A stretch of DNA of 64,000 nt, from the NCBI GenBank assembly GCA_949752795.1, contig OX457061.1, forward strand, positions 39,092,338 through 39,156,337. The letters are read 5' to 3'. This stretch comes from Hyperoodon ampullatus (taxonomy: Eukaryota > Chordata > Mammalia > Artiodactyla > Ziphiidae). The position numbers were made by a program, and so were the translations under genes. Of this stretch, positions 46,322-57,748 are shown one piece after another (within the stretch, counting starts at the first letter, position 1; every line of letters starts with the position of its first letter). The notes under the pieces were generated by a model. The model ran no database searches and was not told where the DNA came from. It saw only the letters and a program-made list of their open reading frames with translations.

Positions 46322-48126
46322 TTATAGTGTTAGGCAGTGTTCTAATTTCATTCTTTTACATGTAGCTGTCCAGTTTTCCCAGCACCACTTATTGAAGAGG
46401 CTGTCTTTTCTGCATTGTATCTTCTTGCCTCCTTTATCAAAAATAAGGTGACCATATGTGTGTGGGTTTATCTCTGGGATTTCTATCCTGTTCCATTGAT
46501 CTGTATTTCTGTTTTTGTGCCAGTACCATACCATCTTGATTACTGTAGCTTTGCAGTATAGTCTGAAGTCAGGGAGCCTGATGCCTCCAGCTCCGTTTTT
46601 CTTTCTCAAGATTGCTTTGGCTATTTGGGGTCTTTTGTGTTTCCATACAAATTGTGAAATTTTTTGTTCTAGTTCTGTGAAAAATCCCATTGGTAGTTTG
46701 ATAAGGATTGCATTGAATCTGTAGATTGCTTTAGGTAGTATAGTCAATGTTCATTCTTCCAGTCCAAGAACATGGTATATGTCTCCATCTGTTTGTATCA
46801 TTTTAAATTTCTTTTACCAGGGTCTTATAGTTTTCTGCATACAGGTTTTTTGTCTCCTTAGGTAGGTTTATTCCTACGTATTTTATTCTTTTTGTTGCAA
46901 TGGTAAATGGGAGTGTTTCCTTAATTTCTCTTTCAGATTTTTGCTGTTAGTGTGTAGGAATGCAAGAGATTTCTGTGCATTAATTTTGTATCCTGCTACT
47001 TTACCAAATTCATTGATTAGCTCTAGTAGTTTTCTGGTAGCATCTTTAGGATTCTCTATGTATAGTATCATGTCATCTGCAAACAGTGACAGCTTTACTT
47101 CTTCTTTTCCGATTTGGATTCCTTTAATTTCTTTTTCTTCTCTGATTGCCGTGGCTAAAACTGCCAAAACTATGTTGAATAATAGTGGTGAGAGTGGGTA
47201 ACCTTTTCTTTTTCCTGGTCTTAGAGGAAATGTTTTCAGTTTTTCACCATTGAGAATGATGTTGGCTGTGGGTTTGTCGTATATGGCTTTTATTATGCTG
47301 AGGTGGGTTCCGTCTATGCACATTTCCTGGAGAGTTTTTATCATAAATGGGTGTTGAAGTTTGTTGAAAGCTTTCTCTGCATCTGTTGAGATCATCATAT
47401 GGTTTTTATCTTTCAGTTTGTTAATATGGTGTATCACATTGCTTGTTTTGCATATATTGAAGAATCCTTGCATTCCTGGGATAAACCCAAATTGATCATA
47501 GTGTATGATCCTTTTAATGTCCTGTTGGATTCTGTTTGCTAGTATTTTGTTGAGGATTTTTACATCTATGTTCATCAGTGATATTGGCCTGTACGTTTCT
47601 TTTTTTGTGACATCTTTTTCTGGTTTTGGTATTGGGTGATGGTGGCCTCGTAGAATGAGTTTGGGAGTGTTCCTCCCTGTGCTATATTTTGGAGGAGTTT
47701 GATAAGAAGAGGTGTTAGCTCTTCTCTAAATGTTTGATAGAATTCACCTGTGAAGCCATCCAGTCCTGGGCTTTTGTTTGTTGGAAGATTTTTAATCACA
47801 GTTTCAATTTCAGTGCTTGTGCTTGGTCTGCTTATATTTTCTATTCTTTCCTGGTTCAGTCTTGGAAGGTTGTACTTTTCTAAGAATGTGTCCATTTCTT
47901 CCAGGTTGTCTATTTTGTTGGCATATACTTGCTTGTAGTAATCTCTCATGATCCTTTGTATTTCTGCAGTGTCAGTTGTTACTTCTCCTTTTTCATTTCT
48001 AATTCTGTTGATTTGGGTCTTTTCCCTTTTTTTCTTGATGCGTCTGGCTAATGGTTTATCCATTTTGTTTATCTTCTCAAAGAGCCGGCTTTTAGTTTTA
48101 TTGATCTTTGCTATTGTTTCCTTCAC
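46322..48126 (-). pseudogene. L1 ORF2 reverse transcriptase remnant (second L1)
   Basis: Frames 47575-48126 ([19 protein letters not shown]), 46883-47575 (230 codons) and 46322-46747 together span the RT. The catalytic FADD motif is preserved (47072-47083). The domain is broken by frameshifts and lies adjacent to unlinked C-terminal and endonuclease pieces. Confidence 0.88.
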
Positions 48127-48519
48127 TTCTTTTTCATTTATTTCTCATCTGATCTTTATGATTTGTTCTGCTAACTTTGGGTTTGTTTTGTTCTTCTTTC
48201 TCTAATTGCTTTAGTTGTAAGTTTAGGTTGATTATTTGAGATTTTTCTTGTTTCTTGAGGTAGGATTGTATTTTTATAACCTTCCCTCTTAGAACTGCTT
48301 TTGCTGCATCCCATAGGTTTTGGGTCGTCGGGTTTTCGTCATTTGTTTCTAGGTATTTTTTGATTTCCTCTTTGATTTCCTCAGTGATCTCTTGGTTATT
48401 TAGTAGCATTTTGTTTAGCTTCCATGTGTTTGTGTTTTGTACAGTTTTTTTTTCCTGTAATTGATATGTAGTCTCGTAGCATTGTGGTCGGATAAGATAC
48501 TTGATATGATTTCAATTTT

Positions 48520-49087
48520 TTAAAATTTACCGAGGCTTGATATGTGACCCAATATATGATCTATCCTGGAGAATGTTCCATGTGCACTTGAGAAGAAAGT
48601 GTATTCTGTTGTTTTTGGATGGACTGTCCTATAAATATCAATTAAGTCCATCTGGTCAAATGTGTTATTTAAAGCTTGTGTTTCTTTCTTTATTTTTTTT
48701 TTTGGATGGACTGTCCTATAAATATCAATTAAGTCCATCTGGTCAAATGTGTTATTTAAAGCTTGTGTTTCTTTATTTATTTTTATTTTGGATGATCTGT
48801 CCATTGGTGCAAGTGGGGTGTTAAAGTCCCCTACTATTATTGTGTTACTGTCGATTTCCCCTTTTATGGCTGTTAGCATTTGCCTTATGTATTGAGGTGC
48901 TCCTATATTTGGTGCATAAATATTTACATTTGTTATATTTTCCTCTTGGATTGATCCCTTGATCCTTATGTAGTGTCCTTCTTAGTCTCTTGTAATAGTC
49001 TTTATTTTCAAGTCTATTTTGTCTGATATGACTATTGCTACTCCAGGTTTCTTTTGATTTCCATTTGCATGGAGTATCATTTTCCAT
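48520..49087 (-). pseudogene. L1 ORF2 endonuclease remnant with internal duplication (second L1)
   Basis: Two overlapping frames. 48520-48879 has IIVGDFNTPLAPMDR and then ETQALNNTFDQMDLIDIYRT twice, from the 85-bp duplication; it ends with the conserved AHGTFSRIDHILGH. 48845-49087 holds the preceding part in another frame with several damaging changes. Confidence 0.85.
48617..48786. repeat. 85-bp tandem duplication in L1 endonuclease
   Basis: The segment starting ggatggactgtcctataaat is repeated immediately at 48702 with differences only in the T-rich end. 85 is not a multiple of three. Confidence 0.92.
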
Positions 49088-49515
49088 CTCCTCACTTTCA
49101 GTCTGTATGTATCCCTAGGTCTAAAGTGGGTCTCTTATAGACAGCATATATATGGGTCTTGTTTTTGTATCCATTAAGCCAGTCTGTGTCTTTTCGTTGG
49201 AGCATTTAATCCATTTACATTTATCACTTATCAATATGTATGTTCCTTTTACCATTTTCTTAATTATTTTGGGTTTGTTTTTGTAGGTCTTTTACTTCTC
49301 TTGTGTTTCCTGACTAGAGAAGGTCCTTTAGCATTTGTTGTAAAGCTGGTTTGCTGGTGCTGAATTCTCTTAACTTTTGCTTGTGTGTAAAGATTTTAAT
49401 TTCTCCGTGACATCTGATTGAGATCCTTGCTTGGTAGAGTAATCTTGGTTGAAGTTTATTCCCTTTCATCACTTTAATTATGTCCTGCCACCCCCTTTAG
49501 ACTTGCAGAATTTCT

Positions 49516-50120
49516 TTTTTGTTGTTGTTGTTAACATCTTTATTGGAGTATAATTGCTTTGCAATGGTGTGTTAGTTTCTGCTTTATAACAAATCGAATC
49601 AGCTGTACATATACATATATCTCCATATGTCCTCCCTCTTGCATCTCCCTCCCCCCCTCCCTATCCACCCCTCTAGTTGGTCACAAAGCACTGAGCTGAT
49701 CTCCCTGTGCTCTGTGACTGCTTCCCACTAGCTATCTATTTCACACTTGGTAGTATATATAAGTCTATGCCACTTTCGCACTTCGTCCCAGCTTATCATT
49801 CCCCCTCCCCATGTCCTCATGTCTGTTCTCTAATTCTACGTCTTTATTTATTTTTCCTGCCCCTAGCTTCTTCAGAACCTTTTTTTTTTTTTTAGATTCC
49901 ATTTATATGTGTTAGCATACGGTATTTGTTTTTCTCTTTCTGACTTACTTCACTCTGTATGACAGACTAGGTCTATCCACCTCACTACAAATAACTCAAT
50001 TTCGTTCCTTTTTATGGCTGAGTAATATTCCATTGTATATATGTGTCACATCTTCTTTATCCATTCATCTGTCAATGGACACTTAGGTTGCTTCCATGTC
50101 CTGGCTATTGTCAATAGAGG
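49516..50120 (-). mobile_element. 5'-truncated L1 nested in the larger L1
   Basis: About 605 bases with a poly-T/(TTG)n start, then a second copy of the L1 3' UTR (ttattggagtataattgctt) ending at ctggctattgtcaatag. Flanked by the 17-mer agacttgcaga(a/g)tttct at 49499 and 50121, differing at one base. Confidence 0.92.
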
Positions 50121-52737
50121 AGACTTGCAGAGTTTCTGCTGAAAGATCAGCTGTTAACTTCATGGAGATTCCCTTGTATGTTATTTGTTGCTTTTCCCTT
50201 GTTGCTTTTAATATTGTTTCTTTTTAATTAATTTTTGATAGTTTGAGTAATATGTGTCTGGCATGTTTCTCCTTGGATTTATCCTGTATGGGACTCTTTG
50301 TGCTTCCTGGACTCGGGTGGTTATTTCCTTTCCCATGTTAGAGAAGTTTTTGACTATAATCTCTTCAAATATTTTCTCAGACCGTTTCTCTTTCTCTTCT
50401 TCTTCTGGGACCCCTATAATTCGAATGTTGGTGCATTTAATGTTGTCCCAGAGGTCTCTGAGACTGTCCTCAATTCTTTTCTTTCTTTTTTCTTTATTCT
50501 GCTCTGTGGTAGTTATTTACACTATTTTATCTTCCAGGTCACTTATCTTTTCTTCTGCCTCAGTTATTCTGCTATTGATTCCTTCTATTGTGTTTTTAAT
50601 TTCATTTATTGTGTTGCTCATCATTGTTTGTTTGCTCTTTAGGTCTTCTAGGTACTTGTTAAACATTTCTTGTATTTTCTCCGTTCTATATCTGAGATTT
50701 GGATCATCTTTACTATCATTACTCTGAATTCTTTTTCAGGTAGACTGCCTCTTTCCTCTTCATTTTTTTGGTCTGTTAGGTTTGTACCTTGCTCCTTTAT
50801 CTGCTGCATATTTCTCTGTCTTCTCATTTTGTTTAACTTATTGCGTTTGGGGTCTCCTTTTCACAGGCTGCAACTTTGTAGTTCCCGTTATTTATGGTGT
50901 CTGCTCACAGTGGGTGAAGTTGGTTCAGTGGCTTGTGTAGGCTTTCTGGTGGAGGGGATTGGTGCCTGTGGTCTGAAGGGTGGGGCTGTTTCTTGTCCTG
51001 TTGGTCAGCAGAGCTGCATCCGGTAGTGTGTTTTGGGGTGTCTGTGAACTTAGTATGACTTTAGGCAGCCTCTCTGCTAATGGGTGGGGTTGTGTTCCTG
51101 TCTTGCTAGTTGTTTGGCATGGGCCATCCAGCACAGGAGCTTGCTGGCCATTGTTTGGAGCTGGGTGTTAGTGTTGAGACGGAGATCTCTGGGAGGACTC
51201 TCGCCAAGTGATATTACGTGGGGCTCTGAGGTTTCTGGTGGTCGAATGCCCTGGACTCAGCTCTCCCACCTCAGAGGCGCAGGCCCGACACATGGCTGGA
51301 GCACCAAGGCCTTGCCAGCCACACAGCTCGGAAGAAAAGGAAGAAAAGAAGAAAAAATGAACAGATAGAAGCCCAAAACAAATAGTAAAAGCAAAACTAA
51401 ACAGACAAAATCACACAAAGAAAAATACACACACACTCATAAAAAGAAAATCAAACAAAAACAACAATAACAGAAACTAAACAAAGAAAAAACCCCAAAC
51501 AGACAGAACCCTAGGACAAATGGTAAAAGCAAACCTAAACAGAAAAAAATCACACTAAGAAACACACACACACACACACTCAAAAAAGAGAAAAAAGGAA
51601 TAATAATAATTAAAAAAAATTTTTAATGGGAAGATAGCAACCATACCAATAAACAAATCCACCAATGATAACAAGCACTAAAAACTAAACTAAGATAAAT
51701 ATAAAACCAAAAACATATCAGACGCAGAAAGCAAATTGCAAGTCTGCAGTTGCTCCCAAAGTCCACTGCCTCAATTTTGGGAACATCTGTTGTCTCTTCA
51801 GGTATTCCATAGATACAGGGTTTATCAAGTTGATTGCGAGGATTTAATCCACTGCTCCCGAGGCTGCATGGAGAATTTTCCCTTTCTCTTCTTTGTTCGC
51901 ACAGCTCCTAAGGTTCCGCTTTGGTTTGGGCCTCACCTCTGCATGTAGGCCACCCCCAGGCATCTGTTCCCCACCCAGACAGGAGGGGGTTAAAACAGTG
52001 GCTGATTAGGGCTCTTTTGCTCACTCAGGCCGGGGAGAGGGAGGGGTACGGTAGTCACAATTGGAATGTGGGGGGAGCCTGTGGTGGCAGAGGCCAGCAT
52101 GACATTGCAACAGCCTGAGGTGCAACTTCTCCCGGGGAAGTTGTCCCTGGATCACGGGACCCTGGCAGTGGCGGGCTGCACAGTTTCCCAGGGAGGTGTG
52201 GGTAGTGACCTGCGCTTGCACACAGCATTCTTGGTGGCAGCAACAGCAGTGTTAGCGGTCCATGTCCTTCTCTGTGGTCTGAGATGGTGGCCGCGGCTTG
52301 CACCTGTCTCTGGAGCTCGCTTAGGCAGTGCTCTGCCATCTGTGGGCACACGGAGTAGGTATCCCCTCTCTTCGTGCACCCCAAGACAATGGTCTCTTTC
52401 CTCTCCAGCAGGTCCAGAATTTTTCCCAGACTCCCTCCCAGCTAGCTGTGGTGCACTAGCCCCCTTCAGGCTGTGTTCACTCAGCCAACCCCAGTCCTCT
52501 CCCTGGGATCTGACCTCTGAAGCCCGAGCCTCAGCTCCCAGCCCCCACCCGCCCCTGCGGGTGAGCAGACAAGCCTCTCGGGATGGTGAGTGCTGGTCGG
52601 CACCGATCCTCTGTGCGGGAATCTCTCTGCTTTGCCCTCTGCACCCCTGTTGCTGTGCTGTCTGTCCTCCTTGGCTCTGAAGCTTCCCTCCAGCCCACCC
52701 CCGTCTCCACCAGTGAAGTGGCTTCCTAGTGTGTGGA

Positions 52738-52738
<1 letters not shown>

Positions 52739-52768
<30 letters not shown>

Positions 52769-52796
52769 CATATACACACACACACGCACACACACA
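52739..52796. repeat. (TA)n(CA)n compound microsatellite
   Basis: About 13 TA units followed by tacata steps and CA units at the boundary of the second L1. Confidence 0.95.
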
Positions 52797-52804
52797 TTTT
52801 TAAA

Positions 52805-53045
52805 GGACTCCACATATAAGAGAGATCATATAGTATTTATCTTTCTTCTCTGGCTTACTTCACTTAGCTTAATGCCCTTGAGGTCCATCCTATCCGTAGA
52901 GTTGTCATTTAAGTACTTATGACTGCTTTTGTACTACAATGGCCAGGGTCTGTTTTGCAACAGAGACCGTATGTCCCACTAAGCCTAAAATAAAATCTTT
53001 ACTATCTGGCCCTTTAAAGTGAAAGTTTGCTGACCTCTGCTCTAG
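52805..53045. mobile_element. Old repeat remnants flanking the L1
   Basis: 52805-52890 (acatataagagagatcatat, tggcttacttcacttagctt) resembles an antisense L1 3' UTR. 52905-53045 (acagagaccgtatgtcccac, ctatctggccctttaaagtg) resembles a hAT-type repeat. Names are tentative. Confidence 0.5.
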
Positions 53046-54319
53046 ATCTAAATAGTTTAGAAGAAATATAGGGGACAAAAGAACATGTTAAGCAACACCA
53101 TGGAGATGCAATCAGCAAATTCAAAATGTGGAAAATTCTATAAGATGAACAACTTAATTTCTTAAACAAATAAATGATAGTAAACATTTTTTAAAGGGTG
53201 GGAGAGAAAACCTATACCACTTATGAGACATATGAATTTAATGCAATGTGTAGTCCTTTCAGAAAAAAATGATTCAAAAGTCAACTTAAAAATATGTATG
53301 TAACAATCAGGGAAATTTAAATACTGACTGTATATTTGATGGAATTACTACTAATTGTTAGTTTGTAATAACAGCATTATTTTTATGTTATTCTTTTAAA
53401 GAGCCCTTCCCATTATAGGGGTTTGGGAGTAGGGAAAATGGGTATATACAAAGTAAAAATGGACAAGAAATAATAGTTAATTTTGTTATTAACTGTCATC
53501 ATAGTTACCTATACCAATGGGTAAGTGAGGGTTCATTAAATTAGTCTCTCTACTTTTGCATATTTTTGATATTTTTCTTATTATAAATTTCTATAAGAGC
53601 AAGAATTTTTAAGGAAATTATAAAAGTTATTGAGAGACATTAAGAAGACCTAAAAGGAGAGATATGCTAGTTTGTAGGTTGAAAGACTCAATATTGTAAA
53701 AATAAATGTCAGTTTTTCCCAGTTGAGCCCCAGTAGGGCTCACCCCAGGGAGTTCAACAGCAACCACCCCCACCCCCACCCCCCAATAGCTTTCCAGCAA
53801 GTTTTGTCAGCTTCCCAGTGGGGATTTTTGGTCCCAGGCAGCAGTTCCCTGCTAACCAGACTTATCCTCCTGACTGTGAACAGCTCTGTCTTGGGCAACC
53901 CAGAGAACTTCATCACCAACCAGTTGGCTGCAACCACAATCTCTCCAGTGAGGTCTGAATCCCAGCCTTGGCTCCAGGAATTCCCTTCCAAGTTCATTTG
54001 TTTCCTAAATACTCTTCTTCAGCCTTTGAGTATTCTTTTGAGTTTTCTTTTATGCCCTTTTAGTAGCTAATTCCTAACTAATTTTTTAATATTGAATAGT
54101 CCGTATTCAAATTGCTGTGTGGTTTGTCTCCTGAGTGGGACTGACACACTAGTAAAATTGAAGTTGTACATGTATAACATATATGACCCTGCAATCACAC
54201 GTATGTGTGTGTTTGTGTGTGTGAGAGAGACATGCACACGTGTGGGAAAATACAAATACAAGAATATCCATAGCAATGTTGTTTAGCATAATCTAAAACT
54301 GAAAACAAATACAATTGTT

Positions 54320-54700
54320 TGTCAACAGGAGACAGATTGGCTGCAGGATGTGAGAGAAAGAGAGGAGTCAAGGATACCTCTAAGGTTTTTAACCTGAACA
54401 ACTGGAACATAAGAGTTGCCATGTTCTGGGATAGGGAAGTCTGCAAGGGGAACAAGTTTTGACATTTGCTGGTAATATCAGAAACCAGTACTAGACTTAA
54501 GCTTGAGATGACTATTAGGCATTCAAATGGAGGTGTTAAGTAGGCAGTTGGAAATGCAAGTCTGGATGAGCAGCCTGGGTTACCACTGAACTTATACATT
54601 TGGGGGTCCTCAGTGCACAGCGTCCTTAAAGTCAAGAGATTGGGTAACATCACCAAATGAGTAAGTGTGGACAGAAGGAGAAGGGGGCCAAAGGATGAAC
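54320..54700. mobile_element. Unassigned ancient interspersed repeat
   Basis: ggagtcaaggatacctctaa, ggcattcaaatggaggtgtt and taggcagttggaaatgcaag are a pattern I know from many mammalian genomes but cannot name securely. Confidence 0.4.
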
Positions 54701-54814
54701 ATGGGGGCACTCTTCTCAGATGACTGTCATAGTCTTCTCGCTCCCCCTGCTTCAGTGTCATGACCACTCTCCATCCCCACCTCCAAAAGGTCATCTTCTC
54801 TCAGCATCCAGAGT

Positions 54815-55345
54815 GACTCGGATTAGGTAACACCATTGTCTGAGTCTCTTCAGTGGTTTCCTGTTGCTCATAAAGTCCAAACTCCTCACCAGGAGTATCT
54901 GGCTCCTCCCCATGCCTTCACCTTACTTTATTCTTTCTCTCCTTTGTTCTCTACAGACCAGTTCCTCTATGTAGTGCTGTTTATTCCTCAGATACATGTA
55001 TCTTTCTCATTTCAGGTCACTTGCACTAGCTGTTCCCTCAGCCTGGAGGGGGAAACCTATCTTTGCAGGGCTGTCTCCTTTTCATTCAAATTTCAGTTCA
55101 AAATACCACCTCTTCACAGAATTTCTTCCTGTGCTCACTAGTCACTCTAACAAGTCACTCCGTAGCACTTTTTCACGGCACTGATATTTGACATTATCTT
55201 ATTTATTCACACATTGACTGTGAATCTCAGCTCCCCCATGGCAGTGACTGGCCGTGTTTACTATTATATATTCCCAGCGCCTCAAAGAGTGATGCCACTT
55301 GTAGGCAGTCAATAAATATTTGCTGAATAAGTGAATGAATGACTT
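54815..55345 (+). mobile_element. L2 element, sense
   Basis: cagtggtttcctgttgctca, ataaagtccaaactcctcac, tgttccctcagcctggaggg and the 3' end gtcaataaatatttgctgaa are L2 hallmarks. It ends about 160 bases before the candidate HSD17B3 TATA motif. Confidence 0.88.
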
Positions 55346-55501
55346 ATAGGATTTTTACATACTTTTAAGTATCTTTTTTAGCTTCCAAATTCAGGGAGGG
55401 AATGCTGGGCTGCCATTTTTCTTTGTCCAGGCTTTATCTTTCTTTATGTCCACCTTTTACTTCTTCACCAACTCCCCTGTGTCACAAAAGCCCAACAGTG
55501 C

Positions 55502-55723
55502 TATAAAGATATTAGAAAGAATATTTTATTCCGCAGCCTGTGAATCAGAGGATTGTGTAAAGAAGTTACTCCAATCTGAATGCCTCGACACAGTGACGCG
55601 TTGGAATGTGCCCAGTGACTCCAGAAGGGGACTGACTGACACTCCTCCAGAGCAGTCACGCTCACGCCTGGAGGCTGTGAGGGCCCCAACCAGGTCCAAA
55701 ACAGCATCTGCTGCGGTGCCATC
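55502..55723 (+). promoter_or_regulatory. HSD17B3: Candidate HSD17B3 core promoter / 5' UTR
   Basis: A TATAAAG motif at 55502-55508 lies 216-222 bases before the start codon. If it is a TATA box, transcription would start near 55530-55540 and the leader would be about 190 bases. That leader would carry two short upstream reading frames, beginning at ATG 55580 and at an ATG about 30 bases later, both closing before the main start. A shorter leader without them is equally possible. Confidence 0.25.
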
Positions 55724-55877
55724 ATGGGGGAGGTTCTGGAACAGTTCTTCATTTTTGTAGGGCTGCTGGTGTGCCTGGTCCACCTGGTGAAATGTGTGAG
55801 ATTCTCCAAATGTATTTTCCTGCACTTCTGGAAAGTTTCGCCAAGGTCTTTCTTGAGGTCAATGGGACAGTGGGCAG
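55724..55877 (+). CDS. HSD17B3: HSD17B3 coding exon 1 (residues 1-51)
   Basis: The start ATG has a strong context (gccatcATGG). The exon encodes 51 residues plus one base, opening [20 protein letters not shown] and ending [10 protein letters not shown], very close to human HSD17B3. Residues about 8-22 are hydrophobic and form the N-terminal membrane anchor. HSD17B3 is a short-chain dehydrogenase/reductase of the ER of Leydig cells that uses NADPH to reduce androstenedione to testosterone. Donor G/gtaaag. The exon is intact, without stop or frameshift. The gene lies 26.5 kb downstream of the SLC35D2 stop on the same strand, matching mammalian synteny. Full function cannot be judged because later exons with the YxxxK active site are outside the window. 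Confidence 0.95.
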
Positions 55878-56669
55878 GTAAAGAAAGTTTTCCATCTCTT
55901 GTTTTTTTGTTGTTCTTGCTTATTATCACTTAGATCTCAAAAGATATATTGCATCTTTTCCTTGTGAGAGCAAAGATGTAATTCCTTTGGGTTATTTTAA
56001 TTTGGGGGGCTGGAAAGCACGAATGAAATTAGGATTGTCTGAGAAATGAGACGTGGGGCATCAGGATGGTAATTAGGGAACAATGTGACTCAGTCCTTGC
56101 CTGTGTGCTTCTCCTCTCATTCTCACTAGTTGGGTTTTCTTATTTTGGGAGTTTCTGATGATACAAATAATAGATGCTGCAGAAAATTATGTATCCTCTT
56201 CTCCAGATTTTCAAAAGCCCAGGGTGCTTTCATTTTCTTAAAGGGTGTTTCAACCTTCTGAAGTCCAATAATTTAAATTCATTTTATTAAAAAAAATTTC
56301 TCTGAGCCCTTTCAAGAAGTGAGGGTAATACAAAATCAAGGCAATAAAGATCTCTGTGGAGACATGTTTTTTAAATGGTTATATATGGAATCTGGGTCTG
56401 GTTTGTGTCCCAAGTAGATTGATTAATTGCTGCCTCCCCATGGGATTTAGCTCCTGGAACTGCCATGCAGAATTTCAGCTCCATACTGAGTTTAAGGTGA
56501 AGGACGTGAGGCTATGGTTTCAGCATCTCCTTGAATGAAATGCTAAGTTTGCATTTCAAAGTTGGTGTTATGTGCTGGTGTCAGTCTATCAATAACCAAT
56601 ATTGTGGTCGGGCTGGCCCTTGTGGTTCTTACTGTGATTGCAAGATTGCAAGATAACCATCAGGACACT

Positions 56670-57110
56670 TTAAAAAAAAATAAAGGTTTATTACTTTCAG
56701 GACCTGGAAATTATGTAGGACACCTGGTGCCACATAGCAAGGTCATGGGCGCAAAGAGAGAGAGAGAGAGTGAATGGGCCTGGAGTTCTGCTTTTACTTT
56801 ATTCTGGGGTGAGGGCCTAGGGTTTCACAGGCTCACTCTTTAATGGTGAATTTAAAACATAAAAGCAGGAATTTAAAGCACAGGAAGAGAAAAAACAAGT
56901 GGTCCAAATGGTCAGTTATTGAAATCAATCAAGATTTTTAAAACAAAGGAACCTCATTTGGGGGAGATGGCCTGGCTCTTTACATGATCGTGTGGCCAGC
57001 ATAGCTTTTATTAGAAATCACCATCTTTAAAGTTGATGCCTCTTTGAAGTTGATGCCTCATTGGCAATCAAAGTCAGGCACTTGTATTACAAAAAAGAAA
57101 AAAACAAAAA
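56670..57110. mobile_element. Possible LTR-like repeat, unassigned
   Basis: aataaaggtttattactttc and the gcctggctctttacatgatc region look like an antisense LTR. It contains (GA)n at 56755-56771 and a short internal direct repeat (aaagttgatgcctc, then gaagttgatgcctc). Confidence 0.35.
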
Positions 57111-57243
57111 CAAAAACCCAACTGTCAGGTTTTACACTACAGTTGGGCACCAAGAAATCCAATGATTTAAAAAAAAGTAAGAATTTGTGTGGCTTTAGAA
57201 ATACAATGCCAGGCTAAATAGGAATGATTGTAAACAACCTTAT

Positions 57244-57410
57244 AGGGCTGCCAGATAAAATACAGGATACTCAGTTATATTTGAATTTCAGATAAATAAA
57301 GAATAATTTTTGACACCCCCAATATTATGTGGGACATTCTTATACGAAAAAATTATTTGTTGTTTACCTGAAATTCAAGTTTAACTAGGCATCCTGTATC
57401 CTTATTTTCC
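57244..57410. mobile_element. Near-palindromic DNA transposon (MER53-like MITE)
   Basis: The left arm from agggctgccagataaaatac is matched by the reverse complement of the right arm ending gcatcctgtatccttatttt, over about 65 bases per arm with scattered mismatches and a short loop. Confidence 0.65.
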
Positions 57411-57748
57411 AAAGCTAAAAAAATTGCTATATGAAAATTGTTTGGCATGAAAAAAATGCATTTTTAACTGTTGCTTGTTAATCTGGGGAGAGAGAGAGAG
57501 AGAATATGTGTGTGTGAGCACTCCCTCTCAGGGCAGTATGATGTCTCCAGTGAACTTGCTAAGCAGTTTGAACTTGAGTGTTCTGGATCCAAATACTCTG
57601 CATCACACAGATCCAAATGCCTGTGCTCTGAGGGGCTTAGAACTCTGCCCATCAGTGTACGGCAAAGCCCTTCTGAGAACACACATTCTAAAAGAAGTGC
57701 ATATGCGGTCATATGTGGTTGATTTCCTAATTTTGTCACTGGTATTCC

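Larger units (their letters stand above)
44997..52794 (-). mobile_element. Long inactive L1 retrotransposon, antisense, with nested L1
   Basis: From low coordinate: 3' UTR (ttattggagtataattgctt), ORF2 in frames 45570-45926, 46322-46747, 46883-47575, 47575-48126, 48134-48409 and 48520-49087, decayed ORF1 (about 50250-50750), then a 2-kb 5' region with A-rich blocks (51340-51720) and a TA/CA repeat at the end. Possible target duplication catttttaaa at 44987 and 52795. The 5' region differs from that of the other L1 and lacks the CAAGATGGC start, so it is another subfamily or has lost its true 5' end. Confidence 0.85.
53046..55501. other. Intergenic sequence upstream of HSD17B3
   Basis: AT-rich to 53720. 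A short C-rich tract (53765-53790), an unassigned old repeat and an L2 follow. No exon was found. Confidence 0.65.

Noticed and set aside
52066..52793. Overlapping frames of about 200 codons on both strands
   Set aside because: They lie in the GC-rich 5' region of the second L1, where stop codons are rare; frames on both strands indicate composition, not coding.
54067..54794. 199-codon minus-strand frame and its neighbour
   Set aside because: Spans an old dispersed repeat and low-complexity TG/CA sequence; no domain recognised.
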